In this document: positions 44,621 through 59,846 of the stretch, piece after piece
Layout: each line of letters opens with the position of its first letter
Position numbering within the stretch: position 1 is the stretch's first letter
DNA from: Diphasiastrum complanatum
Taxonomy: Eukaryota; Streptophyta; Lycopodiopsida; Lycopodiales; Lycopodiaceae
Assembly (NCBI GenBank): GCA_029204225.1
Contig: CM055106.1
Span: forward strand, 4,438,858 to 4,502,857
Direction of reading: 5' to 3'
Length of the DNA: 64,000 bases
Position numbers and translations under genes: made by a program
Notes under the pieces: generated by a model
What the model was told of the DNA's origin: nothing
Seen by the model: the letters and a program-made list of their open reading frames with translations, nothing else
Databases searched by the model: none

Positions 44621-45041
44621 TTAATAAGGTCAAGGGTGCTTTTTTCTGGGGTGCAACGCGTATGGGTATAGCGACTTTTTCATGCCAATTCGAGGAGAAT
44701 TTGTCATCAAGACAATAATATTATTGGCTCACAAATTTTTCATCTTTTTTCCATTTTTGAAAAGCCATTGGCTTGGAAGGAGTGCTCTGGGAAATCGGCA
44801 AACTATAGGAATGGAATCGGCAAGTTTTTTCAAAAATCGACATCAGAAAATGTTTGACGGTTTTTTATCCAGGCATATATGTACCTTTTTATAAGTAAAA
44901 GTCTTTAGTAAACTAAGAAGTTCTAGAAAATGCAGGTTTCTTTGAGGGTAATTCAAAACAGGTTTCTCGAGCAGTGCTTGGAAGTTGGGTAGATATGTGG
45001 TGCCCCCAAAAGCTTTAAACCTAGTCCTCCGATATAAAGAC
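44621..45041. other. No gene seen
   Basis: Intergenic sequence between the MsrA promoter and a tandem repeat. No domain or RNA feature was recognised. Confidence 0.4.
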
Positions 45042-45226
45042 ATGATCGATTGTGTGAGCTGCTGATGGCTTTGATGACTTTCTTTTCGCTCTGCAAGGTC
45101 GTGATAGGTTCTGTGAGTTGTTGATGGCTTTGATGACTTTCTTTTCGCTCTGCAAGGTTGTGATAGGTTGTCTAAACTGCTAATGACTTTGATGGCTTTC
45201 TTTTCGCTCTGCAAGGTCATGATTTT
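45042..45226. repeat. 59-bp tandem repeat, three copies
   Basis: Each unit has GATGGCTTTGATGACTTTCT, TTTCGCTCTGCAAGG and TGAT. Copies start 59 bases apart. The third copy is cut by the copia LTR at 45227. Confidence 0.9.
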
Positions 45227-45532
45227 TGTGAGAAATCTTAACTAGTTTAGTCAAGTTTAGTCATATTTTGGTTAATTGTCAATATTAGGCCAATATGCAT
45301 TTTAGACTTAGAGATAAACTTTATGAAAGTTATTTTAGTCAAAGTTCATTTGAAATATCATTTTTGAAAGTGTGAGAAAGTTAGGAGGTCGAGTTTGGTT
45401 ACATTCAAATTTGAATGTTAGATGCATTGAATCTAGTCACATTGTTGATATGGTTTTTGTTATGGAGGAAAACCAAAGATTCAATAATGAGGCATGGACC
45501 TGCTATAAAAGGATATAAATTCGTGGAGAGAG

Positions 45533-45626
<94 letters not shown>

Positions 45627-45940
45627 GCTTATACTTCTCTTCGGTTCATCTATCCATTGGTGCACTATCTTGATGATATCTTGCAATCTTGTGTGTAGAA
45701 TGCTCATATTTTGCTATTTTTGGATCCACACATGGGAAATACAGTAGGGTACTATTATTATACGGACAACAACTTCATTTTATCATATATTTGATGTTTG
45801 ATAAGTTTTTATTGAGTTTGCATCTCTTTCATTAAGTAGATGCTGATTTTTTTACATTGGCAATGTTGTAAATTGTGTTGTCTTTCTAACCAAAGATCAT
45901 GAGACACATTTTGGATCTTAATGATCTGAAATTCTTCACA
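45227..45940 (+). repeat. 5' LTR of copia (714 bp) with (CT)n tract
   Basis: It begins TGTGAGAAATC and ends GAAATTCTTCACA, so the ends are inverted repeats. A TATA box, CTATAAAAGG, lies at about 45503. About 25 bases further on is a CT run from 45535 to 45624. The tail matches 52213-52351. Confidence 0.85.
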
Positions 45941-45952
45941 TGGTATCAGAGC
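45941..45952 (+). other. Primer binding site
   Basis: TGGTATCAGAGC, adjacent to the LTR. Confidence 0.93.
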
Positions 45953-46541
45953 TCTTGTGTTTCAGATTATGAAAGGAGCAACCACATTTATCAAGGATTT
46001 GGAAGAGATACCAATGCTAGATCATGCTAGATTGATTTCTACTCAAAAATCAAGTTCTTTGCATATGTAGATTGGATCTTTTGTAGGTCAAAACTCAATT
46101 TAGGTTTATGACCTTGAGGAATTCCGATTTCACACGTGGCTTACTGGATTTTGACGCTTTTTTGATGCACTAGGAAGGTCTCATTAGAGGCTACAAGATT
46201 CTATATCAAGTTTTAGGCAATTGCATGTAGAAATTGGAAGATTCAATTTCTTGTGATTTTGAAAAACCCTAATTTTGATTGGATCTCTATTTTTTGAAGT
46301 TGCTGGACTTTAATAGAGTGTGTTTCAATCTTAACAAGTGACAAGATTCATTAGATTGTTGGTAGATCATAGGTTGATCAAGAATTCTTCATTCTATGTA
46401 TTGATTTGCTAGTAATAGTGCTAGAAGAGAATTGAGAGTTTCCATATCTTTGTGATTTCTTCTTGAGTTCATTTGTTGACATTCAAGAGAGTGCTTTGTG
46501 CATTGGAACAGGTTGAAAGGGGAAGATCATATCACTTCAAC

Positions 46542-47330
46542 ATGGCTACAAGTGGAGGCTTTATGTTGGATAGCAATGATAAGCTTACCTCAATCAACTA
46601 TTCTACTTGGAAGGTGAGGATGGAGTCCTTATTGGAGATGAATGAGTTAATGGAAATTGTTGCAGGTGTGGAGGAGAGGCCTCAAGCACCTCAAGATCAA
46701 GTGAGGTATGACAAGAGAGCAAAGAAAGCTTTACACATGATCAAGATGAATGCTACCAATGAGCTATTCAAGGAGATTGGTAAGAGCAATTCATCTCGAG
46801 AGGCTTGGGAAGCTTTGCAGAAGCTTTATGAATCCAAGTCCACATCTAGAGTGTTGACTCTAAGGAGACAAATCTTTCAAAGTTTGCAAAAGAAGGAAGA
46901 GAGTGCTCATGCTTTTGTGTTGAGAGTTAAAGCATTCAATGATGAGCTAGCATGTATTGATGAAAGCATTATGGAAGTATAACTTGTTCAAGTTGTTCTT
47001 AATGGCTTGTTGGATATCATGCTAATCTTGTTCAAAGCTTTGCTATTCAAAAGACTTTGCCAAACATTGTGGATTTGCAAGAGATTTTGGTGAATGAGGA
47101 GTTTAGGCTTCAATCAAGAGAGAGATGGATCTACATCAACATCTCAATATGACGAGGAGGCTTATATATTCATCAAAGGCAAGCTCAAGGGCAAAGGCAA
47201 AGGAAAAGACAAGTGGTCAAAGGGTCAAAATCAAGGTGAGTCTTCCTCTTTTGTTGGTAAGAAGAAAAATAGGTCAAAGTTAAATGCTTCTATTGTGGAA
47301 TCAAAGGGCATTTTGCTAATGAATGTTTGA
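46542..47330 (+). pseudogene. Copia gag with zinc knuckle
   Basis: From MATSGGF, the frame has LTSINYSTWKVRMESLLE, AWEALQKLYESKSTSRVLTL and FVLRVKAFNDELACID, typical of copia gag. A stop occurs at 46980. After frame changes, a CX2CX4HX4C knuckle (CFYCGIKGHFANEC) is readable at about 47293-47334. Non-functional. Confidence 0.85.
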
Positions 47331-47379
47331 AGAAGCAAAGAGATGAAGGTAGCAAGCAAATCAAATTTGCTACTAATGT

Positions 47380-47963
47380 TGATGATCTAGGTGGTTGTGA
47401 TTCTCTCACACATGACTAGTCACAAGGAGTTCTTTACTTCTTTGGTCACTTATGATGGAGCCAAGAAAGTGATTCACATGGCCAATGGTGATAAGTGTGT
47501 GATTGAAGGTACTGGTTCAATTCCTATTTGTCTTTCTACTAATAGGAAAGCAAGACTTGATAGTGTTCTTAATATTCCTTCATTTTCAAAGAATTTGTTA
47601 AGTGTTGGCCAAATGATAGAAAAAGGATACATGGTAAAGTTTGGTGGTGATGCTTGTTTTTTTACAAAGGAAGAAATCTTGGTTGCTAGGGACAATAGAC
47701 AAGGTAGACTTTTCAAGCTTGATGTTTTTGTTATGGCTAACAAAAATGATGGAATAGAAAAGAAGATTGGTCTCAACTTTCCAAGGTTTCCTTTTAGCAT
47801 CAATAAGATTGGTGGATCTTATGCAAAGTCTAACAAGCTTCCCTATGCTAGATTTAGGTTAAGATCTAATATGCTTCTTGGAGATGTTCATCTTTGTGCG
47901 AACTTGGCTAGCTATGAGGATAATGATGGCTCTTTATGTCAAGTGCAAGCATGCAAAAGGTAA
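47380..47963 (+). pseudogene. Copia protease region and unidentified extension
   Basis: HMTSHKEFFTSL, VIHMANGDKCVIEGTGSI, LNIPSFSKNLLSVGQMIEKG and RLFKLD mark the protease to GAG-pre-integrase boundary. The catalytic D-S-G-A segment before HMT is damaged. The residues after RLFKLD match no integrase pre-domain that I recognise. Confidence 0.7.
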
Positions 47964-48440
47964 GGAAAGAGCTAACTTCATTAATGGAGATGGTGAAGGT
48001 TCCTCCTTGGAAAAGATTGTTGCTAATGATTTCTTTGATCATATGAAAAAAGATATTGCTAGGTACATTCATGAAGAACGTGGATCTTCTAGATTCTTTT
48101 GTGATGAGTCCAAGAAATTCATTTTTGCAACAAGTGCAGTGACATGTCTTCATAAAGAGAGTAGATCAAATGGTTCTATCATGAGACTTGGTGAGGAAGA
48201 TAGTCACAAGTCAAGAAGAAGAGAAGTATGTGAAGAGTTCAAAGTAGGATGTACTTTTAATGATGTTCGAGAGGCAATTTCTTCAAGGAAAGAGAGATCT
48301 CATTGGTGAGTTTATTGAGGTTTCTTATGGACTCAAGAGGGCTGGATTTATTAGGTTTGATACTCATCTTCACCTACTCTACTTCATGTTGGATGGAAAG
48401 TTTGGAATCTATCTTTTGATTTATGATGGTAGCATTTTCG
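47964..48440 (+). pseudogene. Degenerate copia interior, possible RT trace
   Basis: Two frames of about 110-140 codons lack a known domain. A trace, EVSYGLKRAGFIRFDTHLH (from about 48315), resembles the LYGLKQA...W block of copia RT. The rest of pol is missing. Confidence 0.4.
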
Positions 48441-48635
48441 AGATATTTGTCGTGCCTTTTCGAGATTTTTTTCACGTCAAGACGTTCCGTATACGAACCC
48501 ATGCAAATGCAAAAAAACTCTATAAAATCCAAAAAAAACCCTACAAAATTAAAAAAACACCAAAAATCCATAAGAAAAATAATCCAAAAACATCAGAAAC
48601 TCATACCCAACACCAAAAAGACACAACAGTAACCA
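48441..48635 (+). other. Leader-like A-rich sequence of a gypsy fragment
   Basis: Repeated AAAAATCCA/AAAAACC words are typical of the leader before gag in some plant gypsy lineages. Confidence 0.4.
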
Positions 48636-49074
48636 ATGGACGACCTTATTGATCTGGATATCCCAGCAGATTATCCATAAGAAATGAGGTCCCCTATAGC
48701 TGAACAAATCAGACGTCATAGGTTCTACCGAATGCGGTCCCAACTCCATGAGCCATCCACAAACTCATTCACAGAACAAGAGCTTGATAGAGCCGAGTCT
48801 TCACGAGCACGAGCCCATTTTTATGGTGTTGAACCCTCATAGGCCAGAACCCACCTTAATGGCGTTTTTGCTACCCACGGTGCTCATCATGAGAAAAGAA
48901 CACCCAAATTAGATCTACCAAAGTTTGACGGTAGTTTGGACCCTCAAAGATTTTTGCAAATTTTTGAGAATGCGTGCGATGTGTATGGCGAAACATCTCC
49001 AGACGCTATGTTCCAACTGTTTTCCATGACCGTGATTGCTAAAACGCGTGACTGATTTTTTAGCCTCGATCGTG
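48636..49074 (+). pseudogene. Gypsy gag N-terminal fragment (non-chromovirus type)
   Basis: One frame from the ATG at 48636 (MDDLIDLDIPADYP) shows LDLPKFDGSLDPQRFLQIFE and ENACDVYGETSPDAMFQLF, the gag opening found in Athila/Tat-like gypsy elements. It is interrupted by three in-frame stops (TAA near 48678, TAG near 48840, TGA near 49050). It ends at or just before the minus-strand copia integrase at 49075, although the frame stays readable to about 49105. Confidence 0.65.
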
Positions 49075-49749
49075 AAGATAAGATGGACTGGTCACTTTTG
49101 AAAGAGTCTTGTGCTGCGGTGTGTAGGCTACAGTTCTTCTATGAATGATGTCACGATCATTGCAGAAGTCAGTGAAGCGATTCGAGATATATTCGCCACC
49201 TCGGTCTATTATGATCTGCTTCACCTTGCTACTTGTGCATCTCTCTGTCCAATTCACATATTCTGTGAATTTATCGAGTGCTTCAGATTTATTCTGAATA
49301 AAGTACACTCTGGCAAACTTGCTATAATCATCAACGAAGGTTATATAATATTTCGAACTTCCTACTGAGATCACATTGAATGGTCCGCAGATGTCAGAGT
49401 GCACCAGCTCCAGAATCTTTGTCGTTCTGTAGGAGTCTTTGACGAAGGGTGTGTGTGATATCTTGCCTTTCAAACATGCATCACAAGTGGTCAAACTGGT
49501 TGCACTCGAGATGCTAACCCCTGTTATCGCTCCATGATGACTTGCCTGGTAAAGTGCCATTGAGTTAATGTGGCAGAGTCTTCTGTGCCGCAGAGTGTCT
49601 GGCGAGTCGTCATGAGTCTGATGCATCTGATCTTCAAGTAGGCATACCTTTAGATGATATAGGTTGTCTTTTCTTCTGACTTGAGCTATGAGAGTGTTGG
49701 TGCTGGCGTCAATCACGTTGCATGCTTCGTCAGAAAACGTCACACGCAT
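49060..49749 (-). pseudogene. Copia GAG-pre-integrase and integrase core, truncated
   Basis: HRRLCHINSMALYQ with CDACLKGK gives the His/Cys finger. LVHSDICGPF carries the first catalytic Asp and IIIDRGGEYIS the second. YTPQH follows, but the sequence then departs (KTLSKVTSPSYL) before the catalytic Glu block, which marks the break. Confidence 0.85.
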
Positions 49750-50068
49750 ATGCTATTCTTGCTACAGAGAGCAAGTCTTGCTGCAGAGTTGGCACGAATA
49801 GAACATCTTCAAGTCGTTTGTCTCTGTCGTTGGTGTTGAGCCACAATGAACCAATGTCGTTCACTTGATGTCTAGATCCATCTCCAAGAACTATGAATCT
49901 TGAGGGATCCGCAATTATGAAATCAGACATTATTCGTCTTGATGTCATGAAGTGTGAGGTGGCTCCTGAATTCAGGATCACCTCATGTGTGTCAGATGTT
50001 GATGCTGCACACACATCTTCGCAGATGTAGGCGGTCGAACAATTTTTGTTCGTTCTTCCTTTGCCCAT
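49730..50068 (-). pseudogene. Copia protease segment with Asn at the catalytic position
   Basis: The motif reads ILNSGATSHFMTS, where copia proteases have D-S-G-A. Asn in place of Asp should abolish proteolysis. LEDVLFVPTLQQDLLSVARI follows, as in the family. Confidence 0.85.
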
Positions 50069-50556
50069 CTTCGAGCTCTCGGGCTCCTCGACATAGGAAG
50101 AACTATTGTTGTTCTCCTATTTGTTCTATGTTGATCTGTTTCTTGGGTTCTAGCGACAATCCATGGCTGCATGACCCTTCTTATGGCAATGGATATACTC
50201 AATCTTGGGATTGAGCCAGCATGTATCAACTGTATGTCCGTCTCTTCTGCATCTCACGCAGATCTTCTTGTCTGCATCTTGTCGTTTCGACCTCCCTTTG
50301 GTCTTCCAGTTGCCCTTGCTTGTTTCCTCTGCTTGCTGGTCACAATCTTGCCTCCCTCTTAGGCTTAAATTCTTTGATTTTTCTTTCTTGTCGTAGAGGG
50401 CTTGGTCAGAACCATCTTTGTGTCCAGATGTTCTCTGGCCTCGACTTCCTCTCGAATCTCGACAATCGCCTTTTCGAGATTCATGGCGAAATCTTTCGCG
50501 AGTAGGGTTCGTGTCATTTGGAAAGATCTGGGTAAGGCTCTCAACAGGTACGTGAG
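50069..50556 (-). pseudogene. Copia gag C-terminal region, frame-broken
   Basis: The stretch between gag and protease. A basic segment with a broken zinc-knuckle-like text lies near 50150-50290, but no single frame stays open. Confidence 0.45.
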
Positions 50557-51006
50557 CTACTTCTCAACTGACACTGCATTCTCTGCTCCAGAGTTATGTA
50601 GTGATAGAAATAGATCCTTCATCTTTCTCACGAAAGAGGTGAGGTCTTTTCCATCCCACTGTAGGTTCGTCAACTGATCTTCCAACATCATGATCTGACT
50701 TCTTGATTTCATCTGAAATCTGGTGAGCAATGCATCCCACATCTCATTGGCTTTGGAGAGTGTAGCTAGGTCAAGTGTAAGACTATCTTCGATGGAAGAT
50801 GATAGCAAGGCTACTGCCTTGTCGTTTTTCTCCCTCCATTCGCATAGCTTCTTGCCTGTTGTCGTAGGCATTTCTTCATCCACCCAGGGGAAGAGTCCTT
50901 CACCCTTGAGTATCAGTGATGTCTTAACCTTCCAGGCTAGAAAGTTAGATCTTGAAGAATCAAGTATAGTGCAGATCTTGCTCTGCATGCTGCTGATCGA
51001 AGCCAT
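50557..51006 (-). pseudogene. Copia gag (UBN2-like)
   Basis: From the ATG at 51006: FLAWKVKTSLILKGEGLFPW, NDKAVALLSSSIEDSL, EMWDALLTRFQMKSRSQIMM and LTSFVRKMKDLFLSL. A typical copia gag, ending at a stop in this frame. Confidence 0.85.
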
Positions 51007-51108
51007 TGCTTCTTGAAGTCTGTTTCTTTGTTGATGGTTGATTGTCTGAATGCTTGGCCTCCTGGATCTGCTAGCTTCTTGGCTATGTCAGAATATGACA
51101 GGATAATC

Positions 51109-51122
51109 GGGCCCTAATACCA
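51109..51122 (-). other. Primer-site-like sequence of the minus copia
   Basis: The minus strand reads TGGTATTAGGGCCC, two to three changes from the initiator-Met tRNA site. It is four bases from the LTR end. Confidence 0.7.
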
Positions 51123-51126
51123 CTAA

Positions 51127-52201
<1,075 letters not shown>

Positions 52202-52212
52202 TTTTGTTTTTT

Positions 52213-52351
52213 CAAGTTCTTATTGAGTTTGCATCTCTTTCATTAAGTAGATGCTGATTTTTCTACATTGGCAATGTTGTAGATTGTGTTATTTTTCTAA
52301 CCAAAGGTCAAGGGACACATTTTGGATCTTAATGATCTGAAATTTTTCACA
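52213..52351 (+). repeat. 3' LTR remnant of the plus-strand copia
   Basis: It matches 45800-45940, starting at about TTATTGAGTTTGCATCTC and ending TTTCACA, followed by the ATTTT duplication. Confidence 0.88.
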
Positions 52352-53501
<1,150 letters not shown>

Positions 53502-54037
53502 TGTTATGTCCATGGCCAGTAAGTAGGATTCAGTATACTCTTAGTCTTGGATACATGGTACTCCAGTAAATCAAGCTGTTAGTTATGCCACGTCATACTG
53601 GATGTGACCCGAAAGTAACTAATATCCTTGTGAGGCCCATAACACACTAAATGGAGTTTAGACAAGGTATGAGACAATGTATGCATGTGTAGAGTTATCA
53701 ATAGCAATTCTATGAATAGGTGGTCCATGCTTAGGACTCTATTCTAGGTGAATCTATGTATTGGGAACTTAGGGCTATGCATGGCTATGTGCCCAGGTTG
53801 CTTTTGGCTCTATATATTGAGGTCAAACTCTATATATTGAGGCCAAATTCGCCCTACTCCTCATTGTGATCATGGATTCATTGTCAGGGTTTCACTCTAC
53901 CTTCATGCTTCTTATTCCTTGGCTTGGGGGTGAAGCTTCTAGAGTTGATTGGTTGATTCTACTTGGTTGGGTGGTTGCTCCATAGTGTGTTTTCCATTGT
54001 TTTTTGTCTTGTAAGCAGGATCTTAGAGAGCTTCCCT
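53502..54037 (+). repeat. 5' LTR (536 bp)
   Basis: It starts TGTTATGTCCATGGCC and its shared end is GCTTCCCT. TCTATATATTGAGGYCAAA occurs twice in tandem here and once in the 3' LTR, which accounts for the length difference. Confidence 0.9.
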
Positions 54038-54042
54038 TATAG

Positions 54043-54054
54043 TGGTATCAGAGC
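54043..54054 (+). other. Primer binding site
   Basis: TGGTATCAGAGC, five bases beyond the shared LTR end. Confidence 0.93.
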
Positions 54055-57000
54055 AAGGCTTACGAAGATTGGAGAACATGAAGAAGGGCTACCTTTCGTC
54101 GAAATTTTAGATTGGATCCATGGGAATTCTCTTCCAAGGTGGATAGCAAGTGTGCAAGTGGGTGTACTATCCCAATTTCAATTTGCATGTTGCTAAGATC
54201 CATTGCTCTTGGGATTCTTTGTGGTTTTATGGAGAATTGTCCCTGAAGGCCAATTTGTGATGCTTTTTTGGAGCTTTTTCTTGTGTAGATCAAATCTTTG
54301 GTAGATCTGAATTTTCTAGCAAGTGTACTTTTGTTTTAGGGTTCAGATGCATGTCGGTTCTCTCCAATGATTTATGATTCTAGGCTATGTTTTGGTCAAA
54401 ATTGCTTGGTTTTTCATGCTTTTTGGCACAAAATAGATAGTAAGAACCAAAATCCAGCAAAGATCAGATCAATTAGATGGTTGTAATTCTATAAATTGGT
54501 TTGCATGTGTTAGAGAAAGAGTTGTATGTCATGAATTTCCACTTTATGGTGATGAAAAAATTGGAAAATAGCCAAAAATCATCATTTTTGCTTGTTTTTT
54601 CATAAAGTTGGATAGTAGGTGGCTGTAAAACACCATGTAGAGCTTGTAAAGTGGTGGACCAAATTCTTTTGAAGCTTTCCCTGAAGTTAGAACCAAGAAT
54701 TCCAGCAATTGAACTTGTAGGAAGTCAAAAAAGCTCAAAAAAATGACCATTTTTGGTGATTTTTGGAAGATGGATCTCTCCAAATCCATAAGAATATCAT
54801 TTTGGAATTAATTACAGCATGATTAGAATTATTTTTTACCTTCCAAACAAGCTATTAGACCTGTAAATTGATGGCCGATGGCTTATGCACCATCTCCATC
54901 AAGTTTGAAGCTATTTTGACTTCTACAAATCAAGAAATCTTCGTTCTCAGCCTATACTGCATCTTAGGATCAGTATAAATGCTTCATGGAAGTCTAATTG
55001 GCTGTTTAGGACTGTTGGTAGCATCAATTTTTGGCTAGGATGGGTGTTTGCATGATTTTGCATGATTTCTTCTTGTGGAAGTACACCCTACTTCAGATTT
55101 TTGGTAGATCTGATCTCACATGTGTGAAGCCTAGGTGGTAGGTTGACATGGCAAGCATCTTGCTCACTTGGTCTCCCTCTGTACTGAGCTTTACAACACC
55201 CAATTTGGTGTCCTGTAGCCAAAGTTATGATCATCTGAAGTTTTGCAGTTTTTTGAGTAAAATTGGCAAAATTTGGAATTTTTCTGATTGCATGCCAGTC
55301 ATTTCCCTAATTTGTAGTACTGTGCTTGCATGGATAAGTTGCATGTTGATTCTCAGATGATTCTGACATGCATGAGAGATTTACAATCAATTTGAGTGGT
55401 CATACGCATGTGCTCTGACAGTTGGATCACAAATTAGTGTTAATGGCTGACAAATTCCGTAAAACTGAAGTTTACGTAAAAAGATTTGTAATGACGTTTA
55501 TGACTTATGTAGTGTGCTATGCATGCCAGTTTGACATTGGGTTAGTAACATTAGGAATCGGACAGTATTTCAATTTTTTCAATTTCGATTGCCTTTTATA
55601 CTAACAGTATTTTTGTCAGAATTTTCGAATTACGTAAAATAAAGCAAAATTTGAGTTTTCTGAAAAAATCAAAATTTTAGTCACTTTTTCGTTATCTATG
55701 GAATCAGTTTAGATTAGTGAATTGATTAAACTGAGTTTATCAGTCAAATTGATCACAGTGTTTTCACTAAGTCTAAATTATTTCTCGGTAATAGATAAGT
55801 TAAAATTGACATAAGAAACTGCAATGAATTGCTGATAGTTTTACTGTGTCTTTTTTTTTAAATTTTGGAGTTGGGAACCCCCAGATTGAAAGTTAAAATT
55901 TGAATTTTTTCTTTTTGTTGAATTTCAAATTGGTTAAAATTTGAATTCAGCTACTTGTCTGATAGTTTTCTAATCGATGTTGATCGATAGAAATCAGTCA
56001 AGTGAACATTTGTGCAAGATACTCGTTAAATTTGAATTAAAATCGTCAAACAATAGGAAATGACCAGATTGGATGAGCGGCAATAGTATTATTTATCTAG
56101 TCAGTAAATCTGACAAGATACAGTTCAAGAATTACTGAAATCCTATTGGTGGGATTTTCGTTCATGTAATTTCATATTCTATGTTTCGATGAGGTTTGTC
56201 AATATTAACGGAGTAATGCCAAACCAGTCAATAAAAAGAAAAAACAGTCCAATTTTATTGAAAAATTTATAATGATAGGAATTACATAACTGATTTCATT
56301 TCCAGAAAAATCCTACGATGAATTATATTCAAAAGATCAGACTAGTACTATTTCATATACTAGTAAATGATTTTTGATATATCAGATATTCAACCCAGGT
56401 ATAGGACAGAAATGAAATTGTTTTAGACTTTTTCCTATAGTAATTAGTTTTTTAAACATTTACTAATGTCATTACGTCTTCTTTGTACCTTAGATGAAAT
56501 AGATTATCAGGGAACTAAAAATTCTGAGGGAAGAAGAGTGGACATCAAAGTTAGTAAGTGTGATCGGAAAATGTATTTCGTAGTTAGAATTTTGATAATT
56601 CCTGTAAATAATTGTTTAATACTGGTTATTAATTTTCTGGTTAGAATTCATTCAGTTGAATTCGTAACTGATATCTTTGTAACCATTGGGTTATCCGCAG
56701 TTTTGGATGTTAATGGTGATGTTAGAAGTGGAATTTGATACGTGGATTACATTGGATCTGTTAGTTGACAGAAGCTTGTCCCTAGATTTGATGCATCAGT
56801 AGGATTTTGAAGCTTGTCAATAACCAGAAAGGTTTAGAGTGTAATAGTGAACCATGTTAATTCTTTTGTCTAAGTCACATAATCAGATGTGGATTTTGGT
56901 ATCCATCTGATAGGCATGCCAGTCATCCAAATAAATGAGATTCTCCAGTGTTTTGGAAACAAGAGATAATATCCTATAGTGATTATAGGACATCTAGATG

Positions 57001-59846
57001 ATCAGTGGATCTCTAGAATATCAGATATGGCGGTTAAAGATTTTCTGGAAAGAAAAGCTGATGGTAACAATAATTTTGGAAAGAAAATTCTAGGACTGTA
57101 AAGATCTGATGATCAATGGTGTGCTTTAGTACCTAGTCGCGATATGGGAAAAAAAAAACCATTTGGTCAAATGTGAGATATTTTGAGAAATTTTGAGGTT
57201 TAATCTAGATCCCAATGTGGTATTTCATTATTTACAAAATCAGAGGCCCTCAAATCTATTTCTCGCTTTCTTAATTAATCCTTTACTTCTTAATAATTTC
57301 TTGAATATAAGATATCAGACTGTTTATATGATTCTTTCCAGCATGAAGTTATTCTTCTGAAAGACTGTTATGTCATATAAATTACTACTTGTGTGAATAG
57401 ACTTGGAATTCAGATAAATTCTAAGGTTAAATTGTTTCAAAGTGGAAGCACTTATTACTGACTTTTCTTGGATTTAGGTATTTTCATATATCATCTTTCC
57501 AGTTAACTTTTATTGAAATTTATAATTTCTTTAAAAGGAGGGGTGAAGTGGTGGAATAAAATTCTATTTGGGAATCTATTGGTTGCATAGTTTCGGAAAA
57601 GAGTCGTCTGTGGTATAGAAATGAGGTGTGGTCTGAAAGTAATTTCGGATAGATTCAGAGCAAGATGCCCAATTGGAACTTTTTCGAAATATGAGGAATT
57701 CTCTAGGGATTGTGTGGACAATCTAGAACTGGAACATGTTTGGAATTTGAATCATTATCTATAAGTAGTACAGTAAAAAATCAAAGGTTACTAATTTCAT
57801 TTTGAGAGGAATAGAAGTAAGTTTGATCAAAATTTAAGTATGAGAGTTTTGTATTGAAACAACCTAATCTTAGTTTTAGTACTACGATTAGAGAGGGGTT
57901 AATCAGTGTGAGAAACTATGTAATTAGAGGTAAGTGAGATTGGAAAACTGCTGAGAGTGAATTTTATTCGTCTCAGAGATTTTTGAATATGTTATTTACT
58001 CATGAGAAATAGAAAATATTTTGTAGCTGAGTTACAAGATCTCAGTGAGATATGTGAGTAGCATATGTGGGTTCTGGAGGAATCTGCCAGGTAAGAATGT
58101 GTTTATGTACTTGGTCATAGTGAGATTATTCTCATATGTGCACGATTAATCTTGTATGAATCTACTGTGTAATCCTAGTTACTAAGGTTATCTGGTGTAC
58201 TTAACCTAGTCGGTGAACATGAACATATGATCAAGTATTGTTCTGACAGATACTTGCAGAGTTAACAAATCTTTGTATAGAAGATTTATGGATTAACTTA
58301 TAAATGATTTGGATAAGGATCTAAATGTGGTGTTATACTAGTTTCTCACCTAGACATTTGAGATTTCTGAATCATTGGCAATTAACTTGAGTAGTTGATT
58401 ACTCCAGGATGAAGTTAATTGGTAAAACGATCAATGTGATGTGGATTCACCAAGGAACTGATGGTTTTTGAATTATATTGCTTGTAAGACGCATGATTAG
58501 TGAATCATTTGGGTTCATCAGTTGAAATTATGTGCATTGGATATACAATATTCTTGGAATAGAGTATTCCTTAGTTAAGGAATAGACTCAACTCATTAGT
58601 GATTGTATCCTAGAGAGCTCAAATGGATAACGAATCATAATGAATCCAAGAATAACAACTGAATTGATGTTCAGTAGGAGTCTGGGTATCTAGATGTGAT
58701 TCTGGATCGTAATCTAAAGTTTTTTTTTTGTGGTTGAAGATGATTGTCATTTTGGTATGCCTTCAGTCTTTAATTACCAGTTGTTTATAGAACTGGAATC
58801 TTGCACTTAAGTTAAAGAATCATGTTTTGGAAGTATTCCTAAATCCAGTATTTTCTTAATGGAAAGATTTTTGAAATGGTTCTTTTTTTTTCCCGAGTTA
58901 TGCTAGACATATACTCTAGTATCCTGTAAATGATTAAGTATAGTTTTGGATTCTAGAAAATTATGATTAACGAATCATACAAATCTAAATATTTATGATT
59001 GGTGGATCATAAATAGATACTTAATTATTGTCAGAGGATTATAAGGAATTGTAATGATTATTAAGTGTGATGATTAATTCTTGATCTATTATTTGCGTAA
59101 GAATTTAGATCAGTGTTTTGAATCTCTCTACTCCAGTATTTTATTTGAGAACCTATGGATCTCACAAATATTCTCACAAGATAAGTATTTTATTTGTGGA
59201 GAATTTAATTTATCTAGTGGATGTTATTCTGCTACAGTTTATGGTCTATAGATGCTCGAGTACAGTTCTTCATTTGATTGAATCTCCAGCTATCTTAGGA
59301 GACAGACAAGTCTATTAAGATGAATGAATGCTATTTTCTTATATTTGGTGCTAGAAATAGGAGCATTTAACTCAAAAGAGCATCTGGGATACTCAGAATT
59401 GAGTTTTAATCATTCTATATCTTAAAGATTCTCCTAGAGATTCTAATTGAATGAATTTTCAGTATCTTAGAATTTGGATTCTAAGGGTATTTGTACTTGA
59501 AAGCTTATGAATTATCTGTCAGAGTGTGGATAATTTCAAACTGTAACTATGATTATTTTATTATTTCTTTAACTTTAATCTCTTAAGTTAGGTTATTTCA
59601 CCCAATGTTTCATGTAAGTGCTTTACATGAAGGTGATGTTACTAACTTTTGATGAATGTAATCCAGATGGAAAATTGCTTAGTGTACTTTTCAAACTTGA
59701 GTTGTACTCCAGTGCAAAGATTATCTCTGAGTACTTGTTTGATATGAAAGTCAGACTAAGGATAATGATTTTCTCGGTTAATATTGAAAGTTAAAGGAAC
59801 TGTAATTCTTTCCTGTTTAGAGAGCTTCTAAGAATAGAGACGGTTT
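54055..59846 (+). other. Interior of the LARD-like element, no intact gene
   Basis: AT-rich. Weak gypsy RT traces are readable: at about 58220, AGTGAACATGAACATATG (SEHEHM), and at about 58324, AAATGTG followed by a pattern like the KC-F-FLGH block, both full of stops. At 59609-59846 the words TTTCATGTAAGT, ACATGAAGGTGATG, TGCTTAGTGT, ATCTCTGAGT and ACTAAGGATAATGATT track the neighbour gypsy's chromodomain end in the same order. Confidence 0.6.
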
